NCBI RefSeq assembly: GCF_043195125.1
Contig: NZ_JBAFWR010000010.1
Strand: one strand, 5' to 3'
DNA from: NCEH01 sp043195125
GTDB lineage: Bacteria; Pseudomonadota; Alphaproteobacteria; Rhizobiales; Xanthobacteraceae
DNA length: 64,000 bases
This document shows, piece after piece, positions 1 to 8,304 of this stretch (position 1 is its first letter; every line of letters begins with the position of its first letter). The notes beneath the pieces were generated by a model, which was not told where the DNA came from, ran no database searches, and saw nothing but the letters and a program-made list of their open reading frames with translations. The translations under genes were made by a program, and so were the position numbers.

Positions 1-180
1 GGTGAGGTGAACGCCGCCATGGTGACGAACGAAAAGCGCGGCTCCGATCTCGTCTTCGAGATCCCGGATACGTCGGCTGATGGCAGACTCCTGAACTTTC
101 AGCGCCTTTGCCGCGCGTCGAAAGCTTCCGCGCTCGGCGGCTGCAATAACGTAGCGAAGATGGCGCAGTTCGATCGTCAG
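1..180 (-). CDS. LysR-family transcriptional regulator, N-terminal part (runs off window)
   Basis: The 60 visible codons encode the winged helix-turn-helix of a LysR-type regulator: the start resembles the usual MTIELRHLRYV opening, followed by GSFRRAAKALKVQESAISRR, the recognition helix region. The effector domain lies beyond the left edge. No ATG is available: the best start is CTG at 180, seven bases after a good GGGAGG ribosome binding site (188-193), so the initiation codon is unusual. It lies about 110 bp downstream of a MerR-type promoter at 291-321 reading toward it, which suggests, but does not prove, metal-responsive transcription. The family is clear; its target is unknown. Confidence 0.8.
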   Translation of the reverse strand, partial: MTIELRHLRYVIAAAERGSFRRAAKALKVQESAISRRIRDLEDEIGAALFVRHHGGVHLT

Positions 181-290
181 GGTGCTACCTCCCGTGGCCT
201 GAATTACGCGGCCACTCTTGCTTCCAGGAGGCTGCTACGATCGCGGCGTACCCGCTTCCTTGGCCATCGAGCCGTGCAAGACCGTGCGGC

Positions 291-321
291 AAGCTACATG
301 CTGTAGCCGCTACAGGATCAA
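291..321 (-). promoter_or_regulatory. MerR-type (PbrR/CadR-like) promoter-operator, copy 1
   Basis: On the minus strand a -35 TTGATC (316-321) and a -10 TAGCTT (291-296) are separated by 19 bp that contain the palindrome CTGTAGCGGCTACAG (301-315). A 19-bp spacer filled by a dyad is the hallmark of MerR-family activation. The same architecture recurs four times in the first 13 kb. It points toward the partial LysR gene. Confidence 0.8.
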
Positions 322-329
322 GAGAAATA

Positions 330-487
330 TGATCAAGATCGGAGGTTTGTTCTCTAGGCTTGAACAGCGAAACGATCCGCAGCCTCACGAGCGCATCAGA
401 TTCGTCTTCGTCGCCACGCACTCGCAGCGGAACCAATTTTTATGGAGCCGAGGAAGAAGTGCTGCGGTAGCCATTCGTCGCAGCTAA
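330..487 (+). pseudogene. Decayed merR-family regulator remnant
   Basis: Directly beyond operator copy 1, divergent to it, an ATG opens MIKIGGLFSRLEQRNDPQ..ERIR. It aligns with the start of the intact regulator at 11168 (MIAIGALSRRTG..IETIRYYERIG), at the same distance from its operator, but the helix-turn-helix and the RYYER motif are scrambled and the reading frame then diverges. I read it as a merR gene that lost function through deletions and frameshifts. Only about the first 60 bases show clear similarity; the remainder to the stop is unrecognised. The neighbouring stretch 488-549 shows nothing. Confidence 0.55.
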
Positions 488-549
488 GTCAGGCTGGTTG
501 CCTCAAGCCGCGAGTACGGTCCAAGCAAGGCGGAGGAACCGCTCGCTAA

Positions 550-1188
550 TCATTTTTCGCGAACCGACAATCCCTCCCGTTGCGCCTCGCGCGCCTCCTT
601 CAGAATATCCCAGCCGCCCTTGAGAACGATCCCAACAACCACCAGCCCTATGATCAAATCGGGAAGCGGTGACCTGAAGAACATGACTGCAGCGCCGGAA
701 ACAACGATGCCAGCGTTGGCCAGCATGTCGTTAGTCGTAAAGATCCAGGACGCCTTCAAGTGCACGCCCTGGTCTCGATGCGAGCGCAGCAACCGCAGGC
801 AAAGCAGATTAGTCGCGGCGTTTGCGATGGCCGTAACAATCATGGCTAAACCGATCGGTTCAGCGCCCACGAAGAAACGTCGAAGGACCTCCACGAGCAG
901 CGCCAGGCCCAAAACGATCAGAAGGACGCCCGACAGGCGTGCGACACGCGCCTTGGCTGCGACCGTTCGCCCGACGGCATAGATGCTCACCGCGTAGACG
1001 CCGGCGTCGGCTAAATTGTCCAAGGCGGCACCCAGCAGACCGGTGGAGTCTGCAATAACTCCAACGAACCCGGCGACAATCACTTGTAGGAAATTGATGC
1101 CGAGCACCCACAACAGGGTCTTGCGTTCGGCGGCATTACTCGCGTCAAGCTGGATTTCGGATTCTTCTTTGTTGTCTTTCGCACTCAT
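550..1188 (-). CDS. Cation diffusion facilitator-like transporter
   Basis: A 212-residue membrane protein with about six predicted transmembrane helices, of the CDF fold. The metal-site helices carry DNLAD (a DxxxD pattern in TM2) and NDMLAN in TM5, where classical zinc CDFs have HxxxD, and the long C-terminal cytoplasmic domain is missing, so it is a short variant. CDFs export divalent cations by proton antiport. Start at 1188 (MSAKDNKEE) is chosen because an earlier start would overlap uppP. It is the last gene of the six-gene operon that begins with the P1B ATPase, consistent with Zn/Cd/Pb handling. Substrate is inferred from context. Confidence 0.8.
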   Translation of the reverse strand: MSAKDNKEESEIQLDASNAAERKTLLWVLGINFLQVIVAGFVGVIADSTGLLGAALDNLADAGVYAVSIYAVGRTVAAKARVARLSGVLLIVLGLALLVEVLRRFFVGAEPIGLAMIVTAIANAATNLLCLRLLRSHRDQGVHLKASWIFTTNDMLANAGIVVSGAAVMFFRSPLPDLIIGLVVVGIVLKGGWDILKEAREAQREGLSVREK

Positions 1189-1210
1189 GCAGATTTCCAA
1201 CGTTCGCAAA

Positions 1211-2083
1211 TCAGGTGAGTCGGCCCAATGCAATGGCGGTGATGAGAAAAATGCCGAGCGCGCCTCGATAAACCACGAAGGGCCAAGCCGAAAAGCGCTC
1301 GAGCACGCGCATCAGTCCCCAGATCGCGAAGAAAGCTGAAATAGAAGCCACCGCGAGCCCAACGAGGAGGATGGACCAGGCGTCGAGAGACAACTGAGCT
1401 TTGTAGAGTTCCCAAATTTCTTTGAAGCCGGCCAGGGAAATTGCCGGCAGGCCAAGGAGGAAGGAGAATCGCGCCGCCTCTTCCCGTTTCAGGCCGAGCG
1501 CAAGCGCGGCGGTCAAGGTGGAGCCTGAGCGCGACACTCCCGGGATCAAAGCGCCGATTTGCGCGATGCCGACAATCATTGCATCGATGAGGGACACATT
1601 CTCAAGTGTTCGTCTGTGGCGGGCATGAATCTCCGCCAACGCCAGGAGGACAGCCATGACGATGCAGGCCCAACCGATCACAGTGAGACTGCGCAAAGGA
1701 GAACTGCAGGCGTTCAGCACTCCCGACAAAGACAAGCCAGCCACGCCGATCGGGATCGTCGCGAGACCAATCCAAACAGAGAAGCGGAAGTGTCGGTCCC
1801 GGAAGTCCCGATGCACAACGGCGCGGAGCGAGTTCGTGGCCAACTGGCTCACGTCGTCCCAAAAATAGCTGACGACGGCAGCCAGTGCTGCGAGCTGCAT
1901 GGCGGCGGAGAAGGCGGAGCCGGGATCCTGCCAACCGAGCAACGCAGGTACGATCCGCATGTGCGCCGTCGACGAGATCGGCAGCAGTTCGGTGATCCCC
2001 TGGACAACGCCCAGCACGGCGACCTTGATATAGCCCAACGTAACGAATCCAGTATCGACGCCCTGAGTACAAGCTTCCGTCAT
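1211..2083 (-). CDS. uppP: Undecaprenyl-diphosphatase UppP/BacA (PbrB-like)
   Basis: This 290-residue polytopic protein carries both UppP signatures: GITELLPISSTAH near the N-terminus and PGVSRSGSTLTAAL in the middle, containing the catalytic Glu, Ser and Arg residues. UppP dephosphorylates undecaprenyl pyrophosphate at the inner membrane, releasing phosphate and recycling the peptidoglycan lipid carrier. In lead-resistance (pbr) operons the homologue PbrB is thought to supply phosphate that precipitates exported Pb(II); the operon context here strongly supports that role. Start 2083 has an AAAGGAG site at good spacing. Ten bases separate it from the upstream lipid-kinase gene. Confidence 0.92.
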   Translation of the reverse strand: MTEACTQGVDTGFVTLGYIKVAVLGVVQGITELLPISSTAHMRIVPALLGWQDPGSAFSAAMQLAALAAVVSYFWDDVSQLATNSLRAVVHRDFRDRHFRFSVWIGLATIPIGVAGLSLSGVLNACSSPLRSLTVIGWACIVMAVLLALAEIHARHRRTLENVSLIDAMIVGIAQIGALIPGVSRSGSTLTAALALGLKREEAARFSFLLGLPAISLAGFKEIWELYKAQLSLDAWSILLVGLAVASISAFFAIWGLMRVLERFSAWPFVVYRGALGIFLITAIALGRLT

Positions 2084-2093
2084 GCAGGCTCCT

Positions 2094-3023
2094 TTAATTT
2101 GCGAGCGCTGCTCGAAGGCGTTGGTCACCTGCTGGCACGAAAACTGACAACGCACGCGGCAAGAGATTGAAGCGGGCGGGCGTCATTGTCGTGATTTCCC
2201 CATCAGTGTTGACAGGTAGCGGCGGGTCAGTTCGGATCTCAAGGGGGCCAGGGCTGCAGAAGGCGCGCATGCCGACAAGATTTCGGTTACGACCGCGCCG
2301 GAATGCCGTCAGGAACAGCGGCCATTGCCAAAATCGTCGCGGCTCGACGCTGTAGAAGTCCAAGCATTGGTCGTCGATTGCTGCGGCCTCGTAGACGGCC
2401 ATACCGCCGCCGTAAAACACACCGTTTCCGACTGCGATCTGAAGACTGTGGAGCCGGATCGTGCGATCGGCGGTCGCCACCTCGGCAGTGAACGGCCTCG
2501 TGTAAAACACTGTTTTTAGCGCAGCCAGCGGGTAGCTAAGCCGCCCCAAATGCCGCTTCAGGTTGCCAGTCATACGACGCACGAGTTCAACGCTCAGGCC
2601 CATGCTCGCAACATTGACGAAGTACTGGTCGTTGACTTGGCCGACGTCGATCCGCCTTGTGCAGCCCGCGACGATGACCGCGACCGCCGCTGCAGGTTCA
2701 CTCGGAATACCAAGTGTCCGGGCAAGGTCATTCGCCGTGCCGAACGGTAGGATGCCGAGCGGCAAGCCAGCCTCTAGAACGCCCTCGAGCACGGCGTTGA
2801 CAGTCCCGTCGCCGCCGCCGACGATCACGAGATCCACCTGATGAGCATGCCGACTGACCTCGCGAGTCATATCTGCCGACCGAGCGCACAGCCCGTACGT
2901 CAAGATAAATCCGCCAGCCTCAAGCTGCTTGACAGCGCCATCAGCTGCGCGATTACCACCGCTGCGGCTCCGCGGGTTCAAGAAGAGCAGCGCGCGCCTT
3001 TTAGTTGGTTGATGGTCCACCAT
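2094..3023 (-). CDS. Diacylglycerol-kinase-family lipid kinase (YegS/BmrU type)
   Basis: A 309-residue soluble kinase with the DAGK catalytic-domain motifs: NPRSRSGG at the N-terminus, the nucleotide loop VGGGDGTVNAVL, and LPFGTANDLARTLGI. The C-terminal beta-sandwich ends with the expected VNTDGE segment. The family phosphorylates diacylglycerol or other lipid alcohols. Start at 3023 (MVDHQPTKRR) has a GGA ribosome-binding core; upstream in-frame codons do not look coding. It is not a component of described pbr operons, yet here it lies between ccdA and uppP, so a lipid-phosphate role alongside UppP is plausible but inferred; the true substrate is unknown. Confidence 0.88.
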   Translation of the reverse strand: MVDHQPTKRRALLFLNPRSRSGGNRAADGAVKQLEAGGFILTYGLCARSADMTREVSRHAHQVDLVIVGGGDGTVNAVLEGVLEAGLPLGILPFGTANDLARTLGIPSEPAAAVAVIVAGCTRRIDVGQVNDQYFVNVASMGLSVELVRRMTGNLKRHLGRLSYPLAALKTVFYTRPFTAEVATADRTIRLHSLQIAVGNGVFYGGGMAVYEAAAIDDQCLDFYSVEPRRFWQWPLFLTAFRRGRNRNLVGMRAFCSPGPLEIRTDPPLPVNTDGEITTMTPARFNLLPRALSVFVPAGDQRLRAALAN

Positions 3024-3152
3024 GGTTTTCCTTGAAGGCCAAATCACAATGTTGCCGTGCAGGACGGAGCCATCGAGCGGCGGATCGAATGCCCCGAGGA
3101 CGAGTTCGCGGCCCATCTGCCCCGACCGAGCGATCGTATGCGGCCGCGCACC

Positions 3153-3890
3153 TCAACCGATGCTGCCAAGCGCTGGAAATGTCGTCAGCATCCAAATGGC
3201 AATCTCCTGCATGCGACCCGTCATCATCAGAATGCCGATGCCGATCATCACCGCCCCCGCGCCCACGTTGAGCGCCGCGCCAGTGCGCCGCATGCGTTTC
3301 AAGACTACCGCCGCGCTACCGAGGAACAGCGCCACGAGGAGAAAGGGGACGCCGAGCCCAAGACTATAAGCGCCGAGGAGCACGGCGCCATTACCGGCCG
3401 AAGTCGCTGTGACGGTGAGGATCGAACCGAGAACCGGGCCGATGCAGGGCGTCCACCCGAAGCCAAAGGCAATGCCGAGGAGGAAGGCTCCGAAGGGGCC
3501 TCCAATCTGCTCTGGCCCCCGCCAACGCCGATCTATCATTAGCGAGATCGGCAGGCGCAGGAGCCCCGTCATAGCGATACCGAAGACTACGACCAGCGCG
3601 CCACCGATCAGGTTCGCTTCCATCTGATAGCGTTGCAGAAATCCGCCGAGCGCCATGGCACTCAGCCCCAGCGAAACAAAGACGGTAGTAAAGCCGAGAA
3701 CAAAGAGGAGTGCCGGTCCGAGAATACGAAGCTGTCGGGTCCTCCCGTCGCCAACTGTCCCGTCAGCTCCGCCCGCGACGTAGGACAGATAGCCCGGAAC
3801 GAGCGGCAGCACACATGGCGAGAGGAAGGAAATGGCTCCGGCCATCACAGCCGTGGCTAGCCCAAGCAAAGACACGTCTATGAGCGCCAC
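3153..3890 (-). CDS. ccdA: CcdA-type cytochrome c biogenesis / thiol-electron transporter
   Basis: 245 residues, about six transmembrane helices. The two redox cysteines sit in SPCVLPLVPGYLS (TM1) and in GFGWTPCIGPVLGS, the internal repeat. CcdA-like proteins carry reducing equivalents from cytoplasmic thioredoxin to periplasmic thiol proteins. The gene starts two bases after the lspA stop, so it is certainly co-transcribed with it. No partner thioredoxin is in this operon; TlpA/CcmG-like candidates are encoded at 14.0-15.2 kb. Here it might keep cysteines of metal-exposed proteins reduced (inference). The 129-bp gap to the lipid kinase is the largest in the operon. Confidence 0.9.
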   Translation of the reverse strand: MALIDVSLLGLATAVMAGAISFLSPCVLPLVPGYLSYVAGGADGTVGDGRTRQLRILGPALLFVLGFTTVFVSLGLSAMALGGFLQRYQMEANLIGGALVVVFGIAMTGLLRLPISLMIDRRWRGPEQIGGPFGAFLLGIAFGFGWTPCIGPVLGSILTVTATSAGNGAVLLGAYSLGLGVPFLLVALFLGSAAVVLKRMRRTGAALNVGAGAVMIGIGILMMTGRMQEIAIWMLTTFPALGSIG

Positions 3891-3891
3891 G

Positions 3892-4422
3892 TCAGTACCC
3901 CGCGCGGCGCGGCCGCTTCTGAACGGGGATCATCGCCCTCGCCGGCCAAAAGGAGGCTGCGATCAGTAGGACGACGCCAATCGTTATCATCGTGTCCGCC
4001 ATGTTGAAGGCCGGCCAGTGCCAGCCGCCGACATGGAAATCGAGGAAATCAGTTACGGCACCTTGACGTATCCGGTCCAACACATTGCCTGTAGCACCGC
4101 CGGCAATCAGGCCGAGACTAATCGTCTCGGATGGCTTTTCGGTTCTCATGGCCCAGACGAGAAGTCCGGCCACGATCACCATCTTGATTCCGGCGAGCAA
4201 CAATGGGCGATCAAGAAAAAGCTCGCGGAACATCCCGAAGCTGACGCCCGTGTTGAAACCGAGCGTCAGATTGAAAAATGGCGCGATCTCGATCGTGCGC
4301 GGCGGCACCATCACAATGTTAACGATCAGCCATTTCGTGACGAAATCGACCGCAAGCGCGAGAGCTAGGGCACCACCGGCCAATGCAGTTCGTCGAATCA
4401 ACTTCGGATACGCCACGATCAA
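3892..4422 (-). CDS. lspA: Signal peptidase II / lipoprotein signal peptidase (PbrC-like)
   Basis: 176 residues with four hydrophobic helices. The two catalytic aspartates are visible in GGATGNVLDRIRQG and in AFNMADTMI, and the GFNTGVSFGMF segment is typical of the family. LspA cleaves prolipoprotein signal peptides in the inner membrane. A housekeeping copy would be expected elsewhere; a copy beside a P1B ATPase and uppP matches PbrC of lead-resistance operons. It is followed after one base by ccdA. A degenerate second lspA lies at 11612-11932. Confidence 0.92.
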   Translation of the reverse strand: MIVAYPKLIRRTALAGGALALALAVDFVTKWLIVNIVMVPPRTIEIAPFFNLTLGFNTGVSFGMFRELFLDRPLLLAGIKMVIVAGLLVWAMRTEKPSETISLGLIAGGATGNVLDRIRQGAVTDFLDFHVGGWHWPAFNMADTMITIGVVLLIAASFWPARAMIPVQKRPRRAGY

Positions 4423-4502
4423 TCAGTCCTCATTGTTCAGCCGTTCTCCCCGGCCAGTGCATTTGTGCTGGGTCGAAATCGTACCGGTGCGGCTTGAGCT
4501 AG

Positions 4503-7500
4503 CTACGCCGGGGCCGTCTCGGTGATCGCGGGAGTCTGACGCCGGTGCGCCGAAACGCCGAGGCCGCCGGAGGGGCCACCCTGTTGAGTGCTGGTCTGAC
4601 CGCGGTTGAGCAGGCGCAGGCCGTTAAGAACGACCAGCAGCGACGCACCGACGTCGGCCGCGATGGCACCCCATAGCGATGCGAGGCCAATCACCGTAAG
4701 CGCTGTGAACACAAGCTTCACAGCAATGGAGAACGCAACGTTCTGCCGGATGACGGCGAGCGTCGCGCGCGAATGGCGCACCAGCCACGGAAGCTTCGAA
4801 AGATCATCCGACATGAGTGCGACATCGGCCGTCTCAATGGCGGCGTCGCTACCCATGGCGCCCATGGCGATGCCGAGATTGGCACGTCCCATTGCAGGAG
4901 CATCGTTGACACCGTCGCCGACCATGGCAACCGACCCAAAGCGCCGCACCAGATCTTCCACGGCCGCCACCTTGTCGCCAGGTAGCAGTTCAGCCCGGAC
5001 CTCGTCGATGCCGGTTTGCTTCGCAATCGCCTCTGCCGTCGCCCGGTTATCCCCCGTGAGCATCACGACGTGTTTGATGCCGGCGAGGTGAAGCGCCGTA
5101 ACAATGCCTTTCGCCTCCGGGCGGACGGCATCTGCAACGGCGACGAGGCCCCAGACCTCCTGACCATCGCCGACCGCGACGATGGTGCGACCGGCGCTTG
5201 AAAGTTCATCGGCCCGCTGCAGAACTACATCTGAGTTGATGCCCCGCTCCTCAAGGTAGCGGCGCGAGCCGAGCCAGACCTCTCTGCCGGCCACGCGGCC
5301 GGTGACGCCTCGGCCAACGATGGCTTGGACGGCCTCGGCAGGCTCGGCGGCGATCTTGAGTTCGGCGGCTTTCGCGAGGATGGCGTGAGCGATTGGATGT
5401 GCGCTGCGCGCCTCCAGGGCCGCGGCTAAGCCGAGGAGTTCCATTTCGCTACGGCCTCCAAACGGCACGATCTCGACCACCTGCGGCCGCCCTTCGGTGA
5501 GTGTTCCGGTCTTGTCCATGGCAATGGCTTTGAGGCGCGCAGGCGTTTCGAGATGTGTGCCGCCCTTCACGAGGACGCCCTGCTTCGCCGCGCCGGCAAG
5601 TGCCGCCACGATCGTCACCGGCGTCGAAATCACGAGGGCGCAGGGGCAAGCGATCACGAGGAGCACGAGAGCCCGATAGAACCAGACGTCCCAGGCACCG
5701 CCCAAGAGCAAGGGCGGAGCGAGAAAGATCGCAATGGCGAGTACCATCACCACGGGCGTGTAGACACGCGCAAACTTCTCCACCCATTGCTCACTGGGCG
5801 CGCGTCGGCTCTGCGCCGAACCGACCATGCGGATGATCTGGGCGAGCGTCGTGTCATTCGCCGCTTTGGTGGTCACGACATCAAGAGCACCCTCTCCGTT
5901 GATGGTGCCGGCAAAGATCTCGTCGCCTTCCGCCTTGAATACGGGGACGCTTTCCCCGGTGATCGGCGCTTGATTGACCTCGCTCTCGCCAGCGGCAACT
6001 CGGCCGTCGAGCGGCACCTTGTCCCCTGGCCGGACGATGATGTGCGCGCCGACCCGAACCTCAGCCGCCGGAACGTCGCGCTCGGAGCCGTCTTCGAGCT
6101 TGACGCGCGCTGTCGGCGGCGCGAGTTCCATGAGGGCGGCAACCGCCCGGCGCGCGCGACCGAGGCTCCAAGCCTCGAGCGCCAGCGCCAGTGCAAAAAA
6201 GAACGAGACTGTAGCGGCTTCAAACCAAGCACCAATACCGATGGCGCCCGCGACCGCGACCATCATCAGCAGATTCATGTCGGGACGAAGCCGTTTGGCC
6301 GCGAGCCACGCCTTGGGCGCGACGTAGCGCGCCGCGCAGAGCACCGCGATCGTGTAAAGCACCATGCTCGGCACTGGGGTCGAGGCCAAGGCGTGTTCAC
6401 CTGCCTCGAAGGCTGCGATAACGCCGCCCCCGAGCCAAGCGTGGACCGCGAAGCCCAACGCCGTGAGCACGCCGCTTGCGGTTGTCAGCCACGACTGCAC
6501 CCGCTTGCGCCGCCCTTCAGCCTGCGCGGCTTCGCTAGTGTCGCCTTCAATCCAGCGCTCGGAGCGTAGACCTGCACGAGCCACCGCCTTCTCGATGCGG
6601 GCTTCGAGCGCCGCCTCCGGCGTCACGTCGATCGACATGCGGCCGTTGAGGAGATCGAAGGCGAGCTTGTCTTCCCCGACCAGCGGCCCAACCTCGCGCT
6701 TCAACGCCGCGATCTCGTCGGCACAGTCCATGCCGTGAATGCGAAACACGACTTGGCCGGGCAAGCGTGTCGGGATCGGCGGACTGAGTGCCTCCTGCAC
6801 CTCTGCGGCACAGCCGCACGCCGCACCTTCAGGCACTCCGGCGCGGTCGGCCGCACTGAGCGAGACTGCCGGCGGCGACCAGGGCTCGGCGCGCATGCCC
6901 GTTCGCGCCACGGCTTCCCCGATCGCGTCGGGCGCTGCCCGATTCTGGGGGGCCACGGTCATCATGCCTCGCGCGGTGTCGAAGGCGAGCTTGTCCTCGC
7001 CGACAAGCGGACCAAGTTCCCGCGCGAGGGCCGCCACCTCGTTCGTGCAATCGAGGCCGTGGACGCGAAAGAGCAACGTCTCGGCCGTGCCATCCTCAAC
7101 AAGGGAAGCACGCATGCCCGTCGGGGCAACGCGGCCGATGATGTCGTCGATGGCCGCCTGTCGCTGCGGCGCGACCGTCATCAGCCCCTTCGCGGTGTCG
7201 AACGTCAGCCAAGCCTCGCCCCCAACCAGCGGACCAATCTCACGCTTGAGCGCCGCAACTTCATTCTTGCAGTCGAGCCCTTCGACCCGAAACAGCAGTG
7301 CCGGTGCAGATTGCTGCGCTGGCTCCCTAAGGACATGCGCTTGCATGCCGGTCGTCGCGACCGCCCGTTGAATAGCGTCGATCGTCGAAGCGTTCTCGGA
7401 TATCACCTCCATGACTCCGGCTTGAGTATTAAAGGACAGCTTGTCGTCGCCGCCGACAAGCGGCGCCACCGCAGCGCGAAGGGCACGAACCTCGTTCTGG

Positions 7501-7568
7501 CAATCTAAGCCGTCGACTTTAAAGCGCAGCTTGCTTGAATGGCTCATCATCGCGGCATCAGCAGTCAT
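4503..7568 (-). CDS. P1B-2 heavy-metal ATPase (Zn/Cd/Pb exporter) with four N-terminal CxxE domains
   Basis: A 1021-residue ZntA/CadA/PbrA-type pump. The first ~350 residues hold four tandem HMA-like repeats, each with GLDCxNE or GMDCADE in place of the usual CxxC. Then come the membrane core with CPCALV in TM6, phosphorylation site DKTGTLTEG, the ARSAHP histidine loop, GDGVNDAP, a lysine in TM7 (AVKLVF) and ADVGAS in TM8, the P1B-2 signature for divalent soft metals. Start 7568 (MTADAAMMSH) is preferred: it has an AAGGGG site and upstream in-frame starts fall inside the promoter at 7627-7657. First gene of a six-gene pbr-like operon under MerR control. Confidence 0.95.
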   Translation of the reverse strand: MTADAAMMSHSSKLRFKVDGLDCQNEVRALRAAVAPLVGGDDKLSFNTQAGVMEVISENASTIDAIQRAVATTGMQAHVLREPAQQSAPALLFRVEGLDCKNEVAALKREIGPLVGGEAWLTFDTAKGLMTVAPQRQAAIDDIIGRVAPTGMRASLVEDGTAETLLFRVHGLDCTNEVAALARELGPLVGEDKLAFDTARGMMTVAPQNRAAPDAIGEAVARTGMRAEPWSPPAVSLSAADRAGVPEGAACGCAAEVQEALSPPIPTRLPGQVVFRIHGMDCADEIAALKREVGPLVGEDKLAFDLLNGRMSIDVTPEAALEARIEKAVARAGLRSERWIEGDTSEAAQAEGRRKRVQSWLTTASGVLTALGFAVHAWLGGGVIAAFEAGEHALASTPVPSMVLYTIAVLCAARYVAPKAWLAAKRLRPDMNLLMMVAVAGAIGIGAWFEAATVSFFFALALALEAWSLGRARRAVAALMELAPPTARVKLEDGSERDVPAAEVRVGAHIIVRPGDKVPLDGRVAAGESEVNQAPITGESVPVFKAEGDEIFAGTINGEGALDVVTTKAANDTTLAQIIRMVGSAQSRRAPSEQWVEKFARVYTPVVMVLAIAIFLAPPLLLGGAWDVWFYRALVLLVIACPCALVISTPVTIVAALAGAAKQGVLVKGGTHLETPARLKAIAMDKTGTLTEGRPQVVEIVPFGGRSEMELLGLAAALEARSAHPIAHAILAKAAELKIAAEPAEAVQAIVGRGVTGRVAGREVWLGSRRYLEERGINSDVVLQRADELSSAGRTIVAVGDGQEVWGLVAVADAVRPEAKGIVTALHLAGIKHVVMLTGDNRATAEAIAKQTGIDEVRAELLPGDKVAAVEDLVRRFGSVAMVGDGVNDAPAMGRANLGIAMGAMGSDAAIETADVALMSDDLSKLPWLVRHSRATLAVIRQNVAFSIAVKLVFTALTVIGLASLWGAIAADVGASLLVVLNGLRLLNRGQTSTQQGGPSGGLGVSAHRRQTPAITETAPA

Positions 7569-7626
7569 CACAGTCCCCTTACTGTTGTCATTGCGCTCGG
7601 CTCCAAGCTCTCTCACTCTCTTGGTA

Positions 7627-7657
7627 ACCATACATTCTGTAGTCACTACAGAATCAA
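7627..7657 (-). promoter_or_regulatory. MerR-type promoter-operator, copy 2 (P1B ATPase operon)
   Basis: -35 TTGATT (7652-7657), 19-bp spacer, -10 TATGGT (7627-7632); the spacer holds CTGTAGTGACTACAG (7637-7651), nearly the CadR/PbrR dyad known as CTATAGNNNCTACAG. It fixes the transcription start around 7620 and so the ATPase start at 7568. Confidence 0.88.
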
Positions 7658-7784
7658 GGGGGGCGCTGCCGCAGGCGGCTCTTTCTGATCTTTTAATTTT
7701 GCCTTGCCAGATTCCAGGCTCGGGCCCTTGTTGGGCACCAGCTGGATGCGCAGTTACGAAGACCCGCGCAACGCATGGGCCTGC

Positions 7785-7907
7785 TCACTTCCGCGAAAAG
7801 ACGTATTTGGCGAGGGCTATCGCCCCGAGCACCAGAACGACGATGACGAGGAGACCGAAAACGCCCATGCCCCACATCATCCCGCCCGCCATCATGTCGT
7901 GCATCAT
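7785..7907 (-). CDS. Small Met-rich single-span membrane protein
   Basis: Forty residues: a His/Met-rich head (MMHDMMAGGMMWGMG) followed by one hydrophobic helix and a basic end KYVFSRK. The ATG overlaps the rhodanese stop (ATGA), so it is translationally coupled to that gene. Such micro-proteins are frequent near metal and sulfur detoxification genes but have no established function; the methionines could bind soft metals (inference). A similar, damaged copy occurs at 17679-17864. Too short for many gene finders. Confidence 0.7.
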   Translation of the reverse strand: MMHDMMAGGMMWGMGVFGLLVIVVLVLGAIALAKYVFSRK

Positions 7908-8293
7908 CGGTCCGCCTCCTCTCGAGGGCCGCCGGCTTGCTGAAGCGCCGGGAAGCCGCCGGCAACGTGCGCGACATCGGTGACGCCCATTTCCAAGAGC
8001 GCCTTGGCCCCGAGGGCAGAGCGGCTTCCTGAGCCGCAATAGAGCACCAGCTTCTTCCCAGCCCCGAGCTCCCGCTTGTGGGTCGGGCTTGTGGGATCAG
8101 CATAAAATTCGAGGAATCCGCGGGGTACATGCACAGCGCCCCGGAGCTTGCCAGTTTTTTGCAGCTCTTCCCCCTCGCGCACGTCGACAAAGACGACGTT
8201 CGGGTCGCCCATGAGCTCTACGGCGTCTGCGCCCGAGAGGCTCCGTATGTCTCTGGTAGCTTCAGCGACCAGTTCCTTTGCGCTCTTGGCCAT
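7904..8293 (-). CDS. Rhodanese-domain sulfurtransferase
   Basis: 129 residues, a single rhodanese domain. The active-site loop is LYCGSGSRSALGAKAL, with the catalytic cysteine in CGSGSRS; FVDVREGEE and HVPRGFLEF are the conserved CH2 motifs. Single-domain rhodaneses move sulfane sulfur from persulfides or thiosulfate to thiol acceptors. It lies 11 bases after the upstream MBL persulfide dioxygenase, a pairing common in sulfide oxidation, and both are under the MerR-type promoter at 9286-9316. Start 8293 (MAKSAKEL) has an AAAGG site; a GTG nine bases upstream is an alternative. Confidence 0.9.
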   Translation of the reverse strand: MAKSAKELVAEATRDIRSLSGADAVELMGDPNVVFVDVREGEELQKTGKLRGAVHVPRGFLEFYADPTSPTHKRELGAGKKLVLYCGSGSRSALGAKALLEMGVTDVAHVAGGFPALQQAGGPREEADR

Positions 8294-8304
8294 TTTTAAC
8301 ACCT

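Noticed and set aside
5553..6569. Plus-strand frame opposite the four-HMA ATPase
   Set aside because: Antisense to the ATPase core; no domain.
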